Positions 47,790-60,000 of a stretch of DNA of 60,000 nt are shown here, piece by piece. The position numbers and the translations under genes were made by a program. Numbering within the stretch: position 1 is the stretch's first letter; each line of letters starts with the position of its first letter. The notes under the pieces were generated by a model. It was not told where the DNA came from, searched no databases, and saw nothing but the letters and a program-made list of their open reading frames with translations. The DNA comes from Neocallimastix lanati (nom. inval.) (lineage: Eukaryota > Neocallimastigomycota > Neocallimastigomycetes > Neocallimastigales > Neocallimastigaceae), in assembly GCA_016946835.1 (NCBI GenBank), contig JACVTC010000118.1, forward strand, positions 312,501 to 372,500. The letters are read 5' to 3'.

Positions 47790-48129
47790 TTTGATTAATT
47801 TTTTTTATATGAAACTTTCTTTTTTGTAAAATAAAAAAAAAAAAAAAGTTGATTAAACTTAAAAATTTCTTGTTATAATTTAAAAATTAAATTTTTGATT
47901 TACAAATTTATTTTTTATAAAAATAAATATTTACAAATATTTTTAAAAAAAATATAATAACTGAAAATCTTTTTTTTTTTTTTATTCTATGTTCGATTTA
48001 ATTTGCTGTGATTTTTTTCTTTTTCTTTTAATTTTAACTCTACTTTCTTTTTATTTATAATTATTTTATTTATTCTTAAATTATAAATAAAAATTTTATT
48101 ATTCTAATTAAAATTAAAATTTTTTATTT

Positions 48130-48163
<34 letters not shown>

Positions 48164-51135
48164 AAAAATTTAAATAAATTCCTCTTTTTAGGATTTTATT
48201 TTTATTCTAACTCTTTTTTAAAATTTATATTATTTTATTTTATCTTTTTTTAAAGCATTAAAAAAGAAAAAAAAAAAAAAAATTTTTTTTTCTCGGTTTT
48301 TATTTTAATCTATTCTTTAATCTTTAAAAAAAAAGTATATATATATATATAAATACAAATATAAATATATATATAATAGATGTAAATATTGTAAATATAT
48401 AAAAATATATAATAGATATATAAATATTAATATATAAATAAATATATAAATAGTTGTATAGTTAAATAGATAATCTATGTTAATATTTAATGATTTTATG
48501 TCACCACAAAATATTATTATTTGAATATTTAAAATTTTTATAATAATTTATTTATTAGAAAAAATATATATATATATATATATATAAAAAAAAGATGGAA
48601 AGTCTAAAAATTTATGTTATGTTATTAATAATTTTGTGTAAATACATTATTTAAAAACCATATGTATATAATATATTATAAATATAAATATAATATATTA
48701 TAACATATAAAGTATTGAATTGTCAAAATAGTTTATTATTAAACTTATTAAACTATTTACAATATATTAATATTATATTATCAAATTAATTTTTGTTCAT
48801 TCTATTAATAATATTAATAGATATAGAAAATAAAAAAAATTTAGAAAAAATATTATTTATTAGAATTTAACTATTATCAATAAAGGTAGTACAAATAATA
48901 ATTTTAAAAAGTTTATTCCATTTAAAATTGTATTGGTTTAAATTTGAATTTCTTTATATAGTTTAATTTTTATATAAAATATATTAATGTTTAAATTGAG
49001 CATTTACCATAAAGGGATGGTGAACCCATTTTTAAAAAGAAATTTTTTATAATTAAATACTCCATACTACATTTTTTTATATATTATGGTTGATATATTA
49101 GGATTTTAAACGGCCTTGATTTTTAAATTTTTTAAATTTAAATAAATAAATTTCGCAATATATTAAATATATATTTAAATAGAATAAGTTGAAGTATCTA
49201 TTTTCAATAGTAATATTGAAATGTTATATATATAAAAGAAAAAATATATATAGAAAATATATTTATATATATTAATTATCAATTTTTTATTTAATTATTA
49301 TTAGTTTATTTATTCATTTATTTATCTATTCTATATTATTTAATTATTATTATTATTTATTATTTAATTATTTAATTATTTATTATTTAATTATTTATTA
49401 TTTAATTATTTATTATTTAATTATTTTTTTTTATTATTTATTATTTAATTATTTATTATTTAATTATTTATTATTCACCATGTATTATTATTTGCTATTT
49501 AATTATATTTTTTGAATATTTTCATAAGCACTATTTTTCAAAAAAAGTTACTAATTAAATTTAATTTTCTTTAAATGACAAAGAAAATACATTAAAGTTT
49601 CTTACTTCTAAATATTATATGAAAATAAAAATTAATGTAGTCAATATATATTTTTATGTTCATTTTGTTTATTTTTTATTTTTATTTTATTTATTTATTT
49701 ATTTATTTATTTTTTCGTTTTCCATTTAATTAATAACAAAAAAAGAATAAAATAAATTAATTATTATGCACCAATATATAATTTATAAGTATATTTATAG
49801 GTTTATATTTAATTAAAATTTTGGATTTTTTATTTGTTTAAAGAAATTAGTTCTTTTTTGTCTATGCATGCAAATTGTTTGCATTACTTGTCATAAGAAT
49901 ACTTTGATACAGGTATTAATTTATATTCATTGAATGATAATTTAGATAAGAAATACAATAATGATGTAATTAATAGATTCATCTTTTTAATAATATTGTT
50001 AACAATTTTTTTTTTTATTATTTTTTTTTTTATTTTTTTATTTATTTATTTATTAATATAGGGTATATTTATTATGCAATTACTAATTTTCAATTTGAAT
50101 AAAAAGCTTCATAATATTATATATTAATATAAATATAATAAATAATAATAAATAATAATAAATAATAAATAATTAAATAATTAAATAATTAAATAATCAA
50201 TAATTAAACAATTAAATAAATAAATAATAAATAAATAATAAATAATAAATAATAAATAAATAATAAATAATAAATAATAAATAAATAAATAAATAATAAA
50301 TAAATAATAAATAATAAATAATAAATAATTAAATAAATAATAAATAATAAATAATAAATAAATAAAATAATAAATAATAAATAATATAAATAAATAAATG
50401 AATAAATAAACTAATAATAAATAATAAATATAAGAAATAATAAGTAATAATTAATTACTAATGATTAATTAAAAAATAATATATAATTTTTACATAATAA
50501 CTTTTCTATTGTGATTTTGTTAATACTTTTTTTTTCTTATTTTTATTTTTATATATTTTTTTTCCTACCAATTATAACATAATAAGGTTTAATTAAGTTA
50601 AATCAAATTATTTGTTAACTTTATCTCTACTTGGTTACACAAAACCTAAAAATTTTAAAATAATTTTTGATTTGATGTTGAAACTGGATATAAAAATTAT
50701 ATAAAAAAAAAAAATAATTATTTGGTAAGAAGAAAAAAAAAAAAAAAAAAAAGATAAAAGAAGAAAAAAAAAAAAGGATAATTTTTTTTTTTTTTAACTA
50801 AAAAGAAAATTATAGAGTTGCATACTTAATTATTAAATAATATCAAATAGAGTAAATGCTGATTGATAGATAACATAAATTAGATATTCAAAATTACTCT
50901 ATCGTATAACTTTTTTCTTTATTTCTTAGTATAAATTTAATTTATTGTATTATTTTATAATAAAAAGATGTACAAATCAAAGGTTTGATTTTCTTTTCTC
51001 ACTTTTTTTTTTTTTTTTTTTTTTTTTCCTTTTTTAATAAAAAAAAAAAAGGTCAAAATTAAAATGTAAATCATTATAGTATACGAAAGAAAAATAATAA
51101 TAAGGATTTCCATATAGATTAATGGTGATTACTTG

Positions 51136-51173
<38 letters not shown>

Positions 51174-52285
51174 TATTAGTTGAATGTTCTATTTACTAAT
51201 ATATTGATTAATTTTATGTCTTTATTTATTTATTTGAGAATTATATCATTTATAAATTAAATATTTTATTTAATCCTTTCTATTTTATTCATTTTTTTTT
51301 GTTTTGGAATTATATTGTTATATTCATATGTATAAATATTATAGTACTTTTTTTTTATTAAATGAATTACTTCTGTATTTAAAAGAATAATTTTATAAAT
51401 TTTCTTTTTTCTTTTTTTTTTCTTCTAATAAAATATGATTTGCTTTAAAAAGAATATTCTACAACTATTTATTAATTTATTATTTTATTTATTTACAATT
51501 ATTCATTCATTTATTTTTTTTAAAAAGGCTTAAGTTCCTGAATATAAATTTTCAAAAAAAAAAAAAAAGGTCAAAATTTATTTATTTTTAAAATTTAAAT
51601 ATATTGTTATTCATTATAATTTTCTATTTTAAATAAATAGATCAATTTTATTTGTGTTATTTATTTATTTTTTTTTAATTGAGGTTTTATCAATATTACT
51701 ATAAATAAATATTTTATTTTGAGTTCCTTACTATGTTTAATTTTTATTATTTAATATATATAAATGTGTTTAGTTTTATTACACGAAATAAATTTTAATA
51801 TCATTTTGGTAGATACTTTATAAAGAAACTATTATTAATTTTTAGTATGATTCATAATGTAAATAAATAATGGATTATAATTTCTTTTAATGAAAGTATT
51901 ATCTTTTAAGTTTTAATAAATGTTTTCGTTACTTTAATAAACAATGAACAACACCTTATCATAAACAAACAATAATAACAATATTATTAATACTTTTAGA
52001 TTAATTGATGGATACAATACATTCAGAATTAACTTTATAAACTTTTTTTTTTTTTTTTTTTTTTTCATATTTTTTTATGTAGTATTAATATTAATATAAT
52101 TCATTAATGTATTGCATATAATTATTATTTATATATTATTTATATTAATACTTTAATAATTATTACTATTATTATTTTATGCTATTATTATTGTTGCATT
52201 TATTATTGTTATTATTACTAGTGTTATAATTTAATCTTATTAAAAAAATTTTGATAAATATAATACTATATATTAATTATATTTT
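47790..52285. other. AT-rich intergenic DNA
   Basis: About 4.5 kb with no supportable gene. Blocks of ATTATTTAATTATT-type repeat lie at about 49330-49470, with their AAATAAT complement type at about 50135-50430. A short palindrome ATGCAAATTGTTTGCAT occurs near 49868. A tiny minus-strand ORF near 49028 (MGSPSLYGKCSI) is too short to call. Confidence 0.6.
50135..50430. repeat. AATAAAT/AATTAAAT microsatellite block
   Basis: About 300 bp of interwoven AAT and AAAT units. It is simple-sequence DNA. Confidence 0.95.
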
Positions 52286-52299
52286 ATTATTTTTTCTAT

Positions 52300-52374
52300 G
52301 CCATGTTGGTCCAGTCGGTTAGGACGATACAGGTCACTGTAGAGGGCGGGGTTCGAATCCTCGGCATGGCACCA
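52300..52374 (+). tRNA. tRNA-like head of the SINE (probable pseudo-tRNA)
   Basis: The acceptor stem GCCATGT/GCATGGC pairs over 7 bp with one G-U. The D stem GTCC/GGAC and T stem CGGGG/CCTCG with loop TTCGAAT are intact. A discriminator A is followed by a genomically encoded CCA. The anticodon arm is aberrant: TACAG/CTGTA closes over only GTCA, so a canonical 7-nt loop with U33 is not available. With its position at the head of a TSD-flanked element, this argues against a working tRNA. Confidence 0.6.
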
Positions 52375-52745
52375 AATAATCGGATGAGGTTTCTATCCTG
52401 GGATATCATGAGACCACACGTGATGTCCATAAGGCTTTCCCTCAGATGATTATTTCACCCAACCCTGATACTACGCTTTGAATTGAAGCATAGACCTTGA
52501 TGATTGTAAAATTTCCAATCGCCAATGATTACACCCACTAGGGAGGAGTTAATGGTTCCGTTCTGATGCTCGTGGTCATTAGAGATATATGTAGGAACGT
52601 TAGGAATGCATCTCCGGGCAGTGTGTAACGACGATTGAGAGCGGCGAAGCTGATACAGTATGCCAATAACTCATCACCTTACAGTTAATTAATAACTGTA
52701 TGGCCATATGGGAGATGGGTACCCATATGTGCAAGTCTATGTTTG
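52300..52745 (+). mobile_element. Complete tRNA-derived SINE with perfect 14-bp TSD
   Basis: This 446-bp GC-richer island is flanked by identical ATTATTTTTTCTAT repeats (52286-52299 and 52746-52759). The 5' 72 nt form a tRNA-like head, with a Pol III A box (TGGTCCAGTCGG, 52307-52318) and a perfect B box (GGTTCGAATCC, 52350-52360). The body (52375-52745) has no ORF. It contains distinctive non-AT words such as GAGACCACACGTGATGTCC, CCGGGCAGTGTGTAACGACG and GGGAGATGGGTACCCATATG, the last with an inverted repeat. A self-complementary ACAGTTAATTAATAACTGT lies near the 3' end. No poly(A) tail is seen. A shorter relative of the 3' part lies at 22290-22400. An autonomous LINE partner would be needed for its movement. 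Confidence 0.85.
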
Positions 52746-52958
52746 ATTATTTTTTCTATTTTATAAAAAAATAAAAAAACAATTTTTTTTAAAAGAATAT
52801 ACATAATATTTTAATAATATAGAAAAAACAAAATAACATACCCCACACTAAATATAAATAATTAAATAAATAATAGGTAATAAATTATTAAATAATAAAT
52901 AATAAATAAATAAAAATAATAAATAATAAATAAATTAACAATAAATAATAACTAATAA

Positions 52959-53153
52959 TGATAAGAGTTAAGAATTTAGAGTTTATATTTATGTCAACTT
53001 TATTAATATACCTTATGATAAAAGAGTTTCAAGCACTTTATTATTCTAAATTAAATGCATTTATATTACATTGTGGCTTATATATTAGCCATATTACCAT
53101 AATGTTCCAATACATTTGAAGTTTATTTTACATATATTTTACATATTCTAACA
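52959..53153 (-). repeat. Downstream (3') LTR
   Basis: Shares TATGTCAACTTTATTAATAT, CAAGCACTT, CATTGTGG and CATATTCTAA with the repeat at about 54283-54503. It has TG...CA termini on the minus strand. Confidence 0.7.
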
Positions 53154-54282
53154 TTCCTCCTTAAAGCATAGTTATTACTATTCTAAATTAATTTTTAAAT
53201 TTACTTGAATAAAATAATATTATTATTTATATTATATTAATTTTTTAATTCAATTTAATTTTTACTGAAATAATATCTTAAATTTATTTGTAATCTAATA
53301 GTTTCCCCCTAAATCTAATTATTAAATAGTATTACACCATTAAAATTGGATGTATCTAAAACATCTCTTATAATATATGGTTTATATATATTTTTTATAT
53401 AATGGAAACCTTTCTCTTGAAAGGTGATATTACACCATCTCAGTTTGAGTGAATACGTGTGAATACCTTTTGATTTTTGGGTTTTACATCATTTTCAATT
53501 ATAATTCGCTTTGAAGATTATCGCTAATTTTCATATATTTTCACTTTGTGATTTTAACGATAACTATTAAAATAAATTGTTAATCACACATAGAGGTACT
53601 TGATAAATAATAATTTTGAGGTATTAAAATTGATTATATTTATAATTAATTATATTATTATAACTATTTAATCTTATTAGTAAATAATGTACGTTGTTTC
53701 ATAGTTTAATATGATTCAATATTTCGGTTAATTTCTTCTTTTAAGCTAATTTTTCGCTAATTTTCTCTATTTAAACTACTTTTATTTTTTTGTATAGTCA
53801 TGGGTGGAAATAGTTTATCACAGAGTAGATTCCTTTATATATAAATATAGTACATTATTAATAACCTAGAGTTTTGTTTGTTAAAATATCAAATTAAAAT
53901 TTCAATTAAGAGTCTCCATTAGAGGAAGCATGAAGATATATAATTTGTTCTGATATATGCTTAAGAATGTTTTTTTTTTTTTTTTTTTTTTTTTTTCTAT
54001 AAAATTAATATTTTTATATTATTAAAGTTTTATTAGGCTTAGGATAATTCTCTTCTTTCATGTCAAGTATTTTATATTTTTATGTTTTTCCTCAATTTTG
54101 CAATTATGATCATTTCAGATATTTGATCAGTTATATTAATCATCCTTAAGTTGACACAATGAACAACTTTTATCATAATTTAAAAATTCCCATTTATTTT
54201 TTTTTTTTTTGACATAATATTGTCTCTAGCAAACAATTCCTTTGGTAAGAATCTTTCAAAGAGTCAGATGAGACTCCTAAAT

Positions 54283-54503
54283 CATTAAGAGTCAGGAATT
54301 TATGATTTATAATTATATCAACTTATGTCAACTTTATTAATATGCTTTATAATAAAAGTAAACGAGCTACAAGCACTTAATTATTCTAACTTTAATGCTT
54401 TTATATTATTTCATTGTGGTTTATATATTAATTATATTATAATTTGTTTCAATACATTTGAAACTAATTTTTCATATTTCATATATTTCACATATTCTAA
54501 TAA
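54283..54503 (-). repeat. Upstream (5') LTR
   Basis: The partner of 52959-53153, slightly longer through small insertions. The start is mutated (TTATTAGAAT instead of TGTTAGAAT). The short plus-strand ORF across it is coincidental. Confidence 0.7.
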
Positions 54504-54997
54504 ATAATAATAAATAATCAATAAATAAATAATAAATTAATAATAAATAAATAATAAATAATAAATAATTTTAATAATAAATAATAAATACTAAATAATA
54601 AATAATAAATAATAAATAATAAATAATAAATAAATAATAAATAATAAATAATAAATAATAAATAAATAATAATAAATAATTAATAAATAATAAATAAATA
54701 ATAATAAATAATAAATAAATAATAAAAATAAAAAATATAAAAAAAATTATAAAGGATAATATTAATAATAATTTTGAATGTTTTGCTGGCTAAGTATATT
54801 GTATATAGATTCATTAGTATTTATTTCATATCCATATTTTAATTACCAATCTTTTTATTCTTGAATAAAAAAATTTTTTTATTTAACGGAATTTGGAATT
54901 TGAAATATTTTGAATAGAACTTCCAAATACTAAATATATATAATATTTAAAACAATAATAATAAAATAATAAAAAAATAAAAAAGCATTATTTGAAT

Positions 54998-55034
<37 letters not shown>

Positions 55035-58000
55035 TTAATAATATATAAAATAAATAATTAAAATAATATGAAAAATATAAGCTTAAAATGATATTTAATT
55101 TTGCTTAATTTAGTATATATATATAAAATTTATTCAAGATATTATTTTCAAAAATAATATTTTTCTATGATATTTTTAATTAAAATAAAAAGGGTAAAAA
55201 CGTAATACAACATAAGAATTATTTAATTTTAAATGAGCTATTTATTTTTTTTTATTATATTATATTATTTTTTTCACTTACTTAAAAATTAATAATATTA
55301 ATTTTAATAAAATAATAAAGTACTAAATAATATTATTTATTACATAGTTTTTAAAATTTTTTATATATGTAAAATGAGTCTTTAAATATGGTAAAAAAAA
55401 TTTTTTAAATTATTAAATGAATAAATATTAAACAACAGAAAAAAAATAATTTAAATTTGAAAATTTAACCAATGAAATTTGTATTAATAAAATAAACTTT
55501 ATTTCCTTCATTCATTTATTCATTATTATTATTATTTATAACATATTCCTATTATTTTTAAAGTATTATTATTATTTATAAAATATTATTATTATTTATA
55601 AAATATTATTAATTTTTATATTAACATGTTTAAAATAAAATTAAAATAAAGAAAATGTATGCTGAAATTATGATAAATAGTTAATAGTAAAATTTAAAGA
55701 GTTGTACAAAATACAATTTATGAAAAGTAAACAATATTAATAAATTATGAAAAAAGAAATGTAAACAGTAATCATTTAACTACATTTAAAATAGATTAAT
55801 TAATATTAAATAAAAATAGATAAATAAATAAATAAATCAATATATAAAAATTATTAAAATTAATAAAGTCAGCTGTTCAATTGAAGGTCAAATGATTAAT
55901 AAATGGTACTAATGAAGTTTTAAAAATTAGATTGATTTTAATATACATATATATATATATTAATATTAAACTATAATAACACATATTATTATTAATATTA
56001 CCCTTCTTTTATTTATTTGTTTTTTTATGATATTGATTAGGTGTAAAGATAATTAATCAATGCTTTTTTTTATTTTTTTTTATTTTACTATATTTTTTAA
56101 TAGAAAACAAGTAATTTAATTATATTAATTATATTTTATATAACTATATTACTTGTTATTTACTAGCTTAATTAGTTTTATAATCCGAAGTTTTTTTTTT
56201 ACTATTAATTATTCAATTCATCCTTTTTAATAATATTTGTTTAAAATAATTTATTTATTTTTAATTATCTATCTATTTATTTATTTAATTATCAATATTT
56301 ATATTTATTTAATTATCTATCTATTTATTTATAAGTTTTAAAAAACAAAATAAATGATATGGATTAAATTAAATTAATATATTAGGATATATATTGTAAT
56401 ATATTCTAATGATTCATTCAATTAATATTTATAAATAGTAAATTAAATTAAAAACTTATTTAAAGAAATAATATAATTCCTTTAAATTAAAATATTAAAA
56501 AATAGTATATTATTAATATATTCATAAATTAAATAGTGTAATAATTAATTATAACAACTTAACATAAAAAACTTTTTTTTTTTTTGGTGATAGACAAAAT
56601 ATCACTGCATATATTAATGTATATTAATAATATATTAAAGAGTTTGAATCTTAATAAAAGCTTAACTAATAATAAAAAGTTAAATTAACAGTAATAAATA
56701 TATATTTTAATGATTTAATAAATAAATGAATAAATAAAAAATAAATAAATAAATAAATATAATAACTATTTCAAAATAAATAAATAATAATAAATAATAA
56801 TATATAATAATAATATATAATAATAATACATAATAATACATATTAATAATAATAATGAATATTCATATATATGAATTATTAAATTATTTTTTTTTTTATA
56901 ATTATTATTAGTTTTATTCATATTTGTTTTTAATAACAATATTTTATTAATTACTTTATTAAAATAATGAAAATAAAAAATAAAAAAAATTTAATAGAAA
57001 CATATTTAGTAATAATACCAAAAAAAAAAATATATATATATATATATATATTATTTAATTTTCTATATTTATTATTATTTTTTGTATTAAAATATTTCAT
57101 TTTAAAATAATTTTAAAAATAAAAGAAATCAACTTTTGACATTTTGAAACTATTTAAAATAGTTCTATTGGCAAAAGTTTTAAAACTTCTTTTTTTTGAA
57201 AATTATAAAAAAAAAACATTATATAAAAGTAAAAAGTAAAGGTTTCAAGGATTTTAATTATTAATATATTAATTATTAAGTACGGTTAAACCATCTCAAA
57301 AAAAAAATAAAAATAAAAAATAAAAAAAAGAGACATTAAAAGAAATAAAGGAAATGTGAAGGAAAGAAATTTTTTTTAAAAAAAAAATAAAAAAGTAAAA
57401 ATAAAAATAGTAAAAAAATAAGAAATAAAGAAAAGAAACAGGAGATAAAATAATATAAATATTTTTTTAAAAAATAGTATTTTTTAAATATAAAATCAAA
57501 ACAATAAATATATTATTACCGAGAAGAATTGAAGAATTGATATTTTATATATAATGAAATGGTTTATACTATTTATATATATATATATATATATTTTTTT
57601 TAAAAAAAATTCTTATAAAGAAGAGATATATCTTTTATTCATAAATAATTTAAATTAAAAAATGTTTTAAACATTATGAAATAACAAAGACAATGGCATT
57701 TCAAAAGAAATAATAAATTGAAAAATTAAAATACTTCTAGAATATTATTGCAAACAGTATTGAATATTAAAATTAATTGGCTATATATCAATAAAAATTA
57801 TTAAATAATCCTATCAAAATATAATAATAAATAATAAGAATTTTTTTTTATTTTTATTTTTATTACAATTTATTTTTGTCAAAAAAAAATAAAATATAAA
57901 ATTACTAACCTTTTTATATTTATATACTTATCAACTCTTTATTTTTATTTAATATATATATACGTATATATTTATAAAAATTGGACATATTAAAATATTT

Positions 58001-58179
58001 TTAAAATAATATTATTATATGTAGAGAATATATTTATCAATAAACAAACAAAAAAATAATTAATTATCTAACTTAATTTTATATAAATAACAAAACAATC
58101 AAACAAATCAGAATACTTTTTTTTTATTTTTTTATTTATTTATTTATTTTTTATTTAATAATATATAAAAATAATAACA
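54504..58179. other. AT-rich intergenic DNA upstream of the CBM48 gene
   Basis: No gene is supported. An AATAAAT microsatellite block covers about 54500-54730, and AT homopolymers the rest. Confidence 0.6.
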
Positions 58180-58501
58180 ATGCCAATTATTCAATATAAA
58201 ATTACTTACCCTTCTCGTTACGCTTCATCTGTTCGTTTAGTCGGAGATTTCGGTACATGGTCAGGATGGGTTGATATGAAACAAGATAAAAAAGGATATA
58301 CTTCAAATCTTTTTGTACAAGAAGGTACAACTATTAAATATAAATTCTTTGTTGATGGTAAACATTGGGGTTTCGATCCAACTCGTAACTCAACTACCGA
58401 TGAAGAAGGTCATGTTTGTAATATTGAATGTGTGCGTAACCGTCCTTCTGATTCCGAAGAATCTTCCGAATCAGAATCAATGTAAGTATATTTGAATTTA
58501 G

Positions 58502-58534
<33 letters not shown>

Positions 58535-58736
58535 TAAATTTATTATAAAACTTTATACTACTATATCTCTTTTTTTATTTAAATATTATATAATATTATA
58601 ATTGATTTGTGCTTATAATTTAAATTAATAAATATATATATTAATAATTGAAATTAAAATATTTAGAAATAATAATGAAAAGAATGAAATAGTTGAAGAA
58701 AAACCAAAAAAGCCAAGAAGAAAGGTTTATTTCTAA
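58180..58736 (+). CDS. Small CBM48/AMPK-type glycogen-binding domain protein
   Basis: Two exons: 58180..58481 and 58667..58736 (123 residues). The donor GTAAGT and acceptor TTTAG join in phase. Residues 1-85 form one E-set/CBM48 fold as in the glycogen-binding domain of AMPK beta subunits: VRLVGDFGTWSGWVDM (18-33), YTSNLFVQEGTTIKYKFFVD (40-59), then GKHWGFDP and GHVCNIECV. The Trp and Lys/Phe positions typical of carbohydrate contact are kept. After it comes a Ser/Glu-rich acidic patch (about 88-100) and a basic tail (EEKPKKPRRK) encoded by exon 2. There is no kinase-interaction domain of AMPK beta and no catalytic domain. It is a stand-alone glycan-binding adaptor, probably cytosolic as no signal peptide is seen. 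The GTTTAT after AAG at 58725 could be a donor of a further intron, so the C-terminus is less certain. Confidence 0.85.
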
Positions 58737-59480
58737 GTTTAACTTTCAGGATTTTTTTTTTTTAATTTGATAAACGTTTGGCACTTTATCCTTTTTATTT
58801 TTATTTTTTATTTTTTTTTTCTTTTTCTCAACTATTCATTTTTATAAAAGGCAATATTTTTAATTTTTATTTCCTAGAAATTTTAATAATAATAATAATA
58901 ACAACAAAAAAATAAAAAAATAAACAATAAAAAAAAAGCAAAGAAACAAAAAAACTAAACATAAAAAAAAAAAAAAATGAAACAAAACAAAAAAAAAAAT
59001 AAAACAAAAAAAAGCAAAAAACAAAAAAACAAAAAGCAAAAAATAAAAAACAAAAAGTTAGTAAAAACAGACACAAATTAATAGCACATATGAAACAAAT
59101 AACAAACAAAAAATCAATTTAAAAAGAAATATTTATAAAAATTAATAAAAATTTTGTATTATTATATTTTATTATACACAATAATAATTCAGATTTTTTT
59201 CAGATTTTATAAATATTGTTCACTTTATGAATAGTAAAACAAAAAAAAAAAAACAAAAAAAAAATTTTTTTTTTGTTAAACATATAAACATTAAAATACA
59301 ATTATATAATAATTTTTGTTTTGTTTTACTAATAATAAATTTACTGTTTTTCAAGTAATAATAATAAGAAGAAGAAGAAGAAAAAAAAAAAAAAAAAAAA
59401 AAAAAAAACTTTTTTATATTTTCATAATAATGAAATATAACATTTCTATTAATATTATAAAGAAAATGATAAAATTTAGC

Positions 59481-59517
<37 letters not shown>

Positions 59518-59781
59518 TATATGAAAAATATTAATCAAATATTCAAATATGCAAATAAACTAATAAAATATGATATTATATATATAAAAGAACTAATAAT
59601 GAATACTTTAGTATATATATATATTTAGTAATATATAAAATTAACTTTAATAATAGTTAATTTAGTACAATACTAAGTATTTAAAATAAAATTAAAATTA
59701 TTTTTATTTTATTATATATATAAGAACATTTTTAATTCATACTTTTTTTAATTAATAATTATTAAAGAATTATTATTATTA

Positions 59782-59826
<45 letters not shown>

Positions 59827-60000
59827 TATTGTTATATTCTTTAATTATATCCCTTATTAATTATTTAAAGTGTAATTAATAATGAAAAAAAAAAAAATTA
59901 AAATAAAATAAATAAAATAAAAAAACTAATCAATATTAATAGTAATATTTATTTTATTATTGAAAATATAACTATAAAAAAAAAAGCACTTTATCTTTTA
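58737..60000. other. AT-rich DNA to the window end
   Basis: No gene is supported. A-rich sequence with AAAC/AAAAC units lies at about 58900-59110, with long A or T runs at 59381-59408, 59485-59515 and 59786-59822. Confidence 0.6.

Larger units (their letters stand above)
52959..54503 (-). mobile_element. Decayed Copia-like LTR element (two LTRs, no intact ORF)
   Basis: Two homologous direct repeats of about 195 and 220 bp (52959-53153 and about 54283-54503) bound a 1.1-kb interior. On the minus strand the downstream LTR starts TGTTAGAATATG and ends CTTATCA. It is directly preceded by a purine tract, AAGGAGGAA, as expected for a polypurine tract next to a 3' LTR. TGTTAGAATA starts are common in Ty1/Copia LTRs. 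The LTRs differ by many substitutions and small indels, so the insertion is old. The interior shows no gag-pol frame, so it is a heavily decayed or non-autonomous copy. AT-rich flanks hide any TSD. Confidence 0.7.

Noticed and set aside
52300-52374. Functional tRNA gene
   Set aside because: The anticodon arm cannot form a normal 7-nt loop with U33, and the sequence is the head of a TSD-flanked SINE.
58867-59109. Minus-strand Phe/Cys-rich ORF
   Set aside because: Generated by AAAC/AAAAC simple sequence.

Overview
This 60 kb window is extremely AT-rich eukaryotic DNA: long A/T homopolymers, ATT/AAAT microsatellites and multi-kilobase stretches without open reading frames. Genes are sparse, use A/T-ending codons and carry short GT-AG introns. 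Several points suggest an anaerobic gut fungus (Neocallimastigomycota). These are a bacterial-type AsnA asparagine synthetase, a bacterial-looking small membrane protein, a fungal-style glucosidase II beta subunit ending in HDEL, an apparent Nab2-type poly(A)-binding zinc-finger protein, and Cys-rich proteins with signal peptides and hydrophobic C-terminal tails. The assignment is inference; no rRNA or other taxonomic marker is present.

Layout. 1-6.2 kb holds decayed non-LTR retrotransposon (LINE) copies, one pair head to head, separated by minisatellites. 6.6-7.1 kb is a broken gene relic. 8.8-9.8 kb (-) is a two-exon secreted or surface Cys-rich protein gene. 11.8-15.2 kb is a second LINE cluster, including a reverse transcriptase interrupted by a smaller retroinsertion flanked by perfect 13-bp direct repeats. 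16.0-17.0 kb (-) is asnA. 17-22.6 kb is nearly empty, apart from exon-like scraps, interleaved inverted repeats and a SINE 3' fragment. 22.7-27.1 kb is a diverged tandem duplication in which only one unit carries a polytopic membrane protein gene. A SINE-like element lies between the units, and a second copy lies at 28.7-29.0 kb next to a foldback element. 30.8-33.4 kb (+) is a four-exon membrane-anchored PPP-type phosphatase. It converges on the nine-exon glucosidase II beta gene at 34.0-37.6 kb (-). 38.5-39.3 kb (-) is a second secreted surface-type protein. 45.8-47.8 kb (-) is a five-exon CCCH zinc-finger gene. 52.3-52.75 kb is an apparently complete tRNA-derived SINE with a perfect 14-bp target-site duplication. 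52.96-54.5 kb is a decayed Copia-like LTR pair. 58.2-58.7 kb (+) is a small two-exon CBM48/AMPK-type glycogen-binding-domain protein.

The genes do not form an operon-like system. Glucosidase II beta belongs to ER N-glycan quality control, which the two predicted surface glycoproteins would use. The zinc-finger protein fits nuclear mRNA poly(A) handling, and the phosphatase and CBM48 protein fit signalling or glycogen biology. The most distinctive content is the mobile-element record: a SINE with a clear TSD, a nested insertion into a LINE, head-to-head LINE arms, and a duplication with gene presence/absence.

All exon structures were read by eye from splice signals and phase continuity, without transcript evidence.
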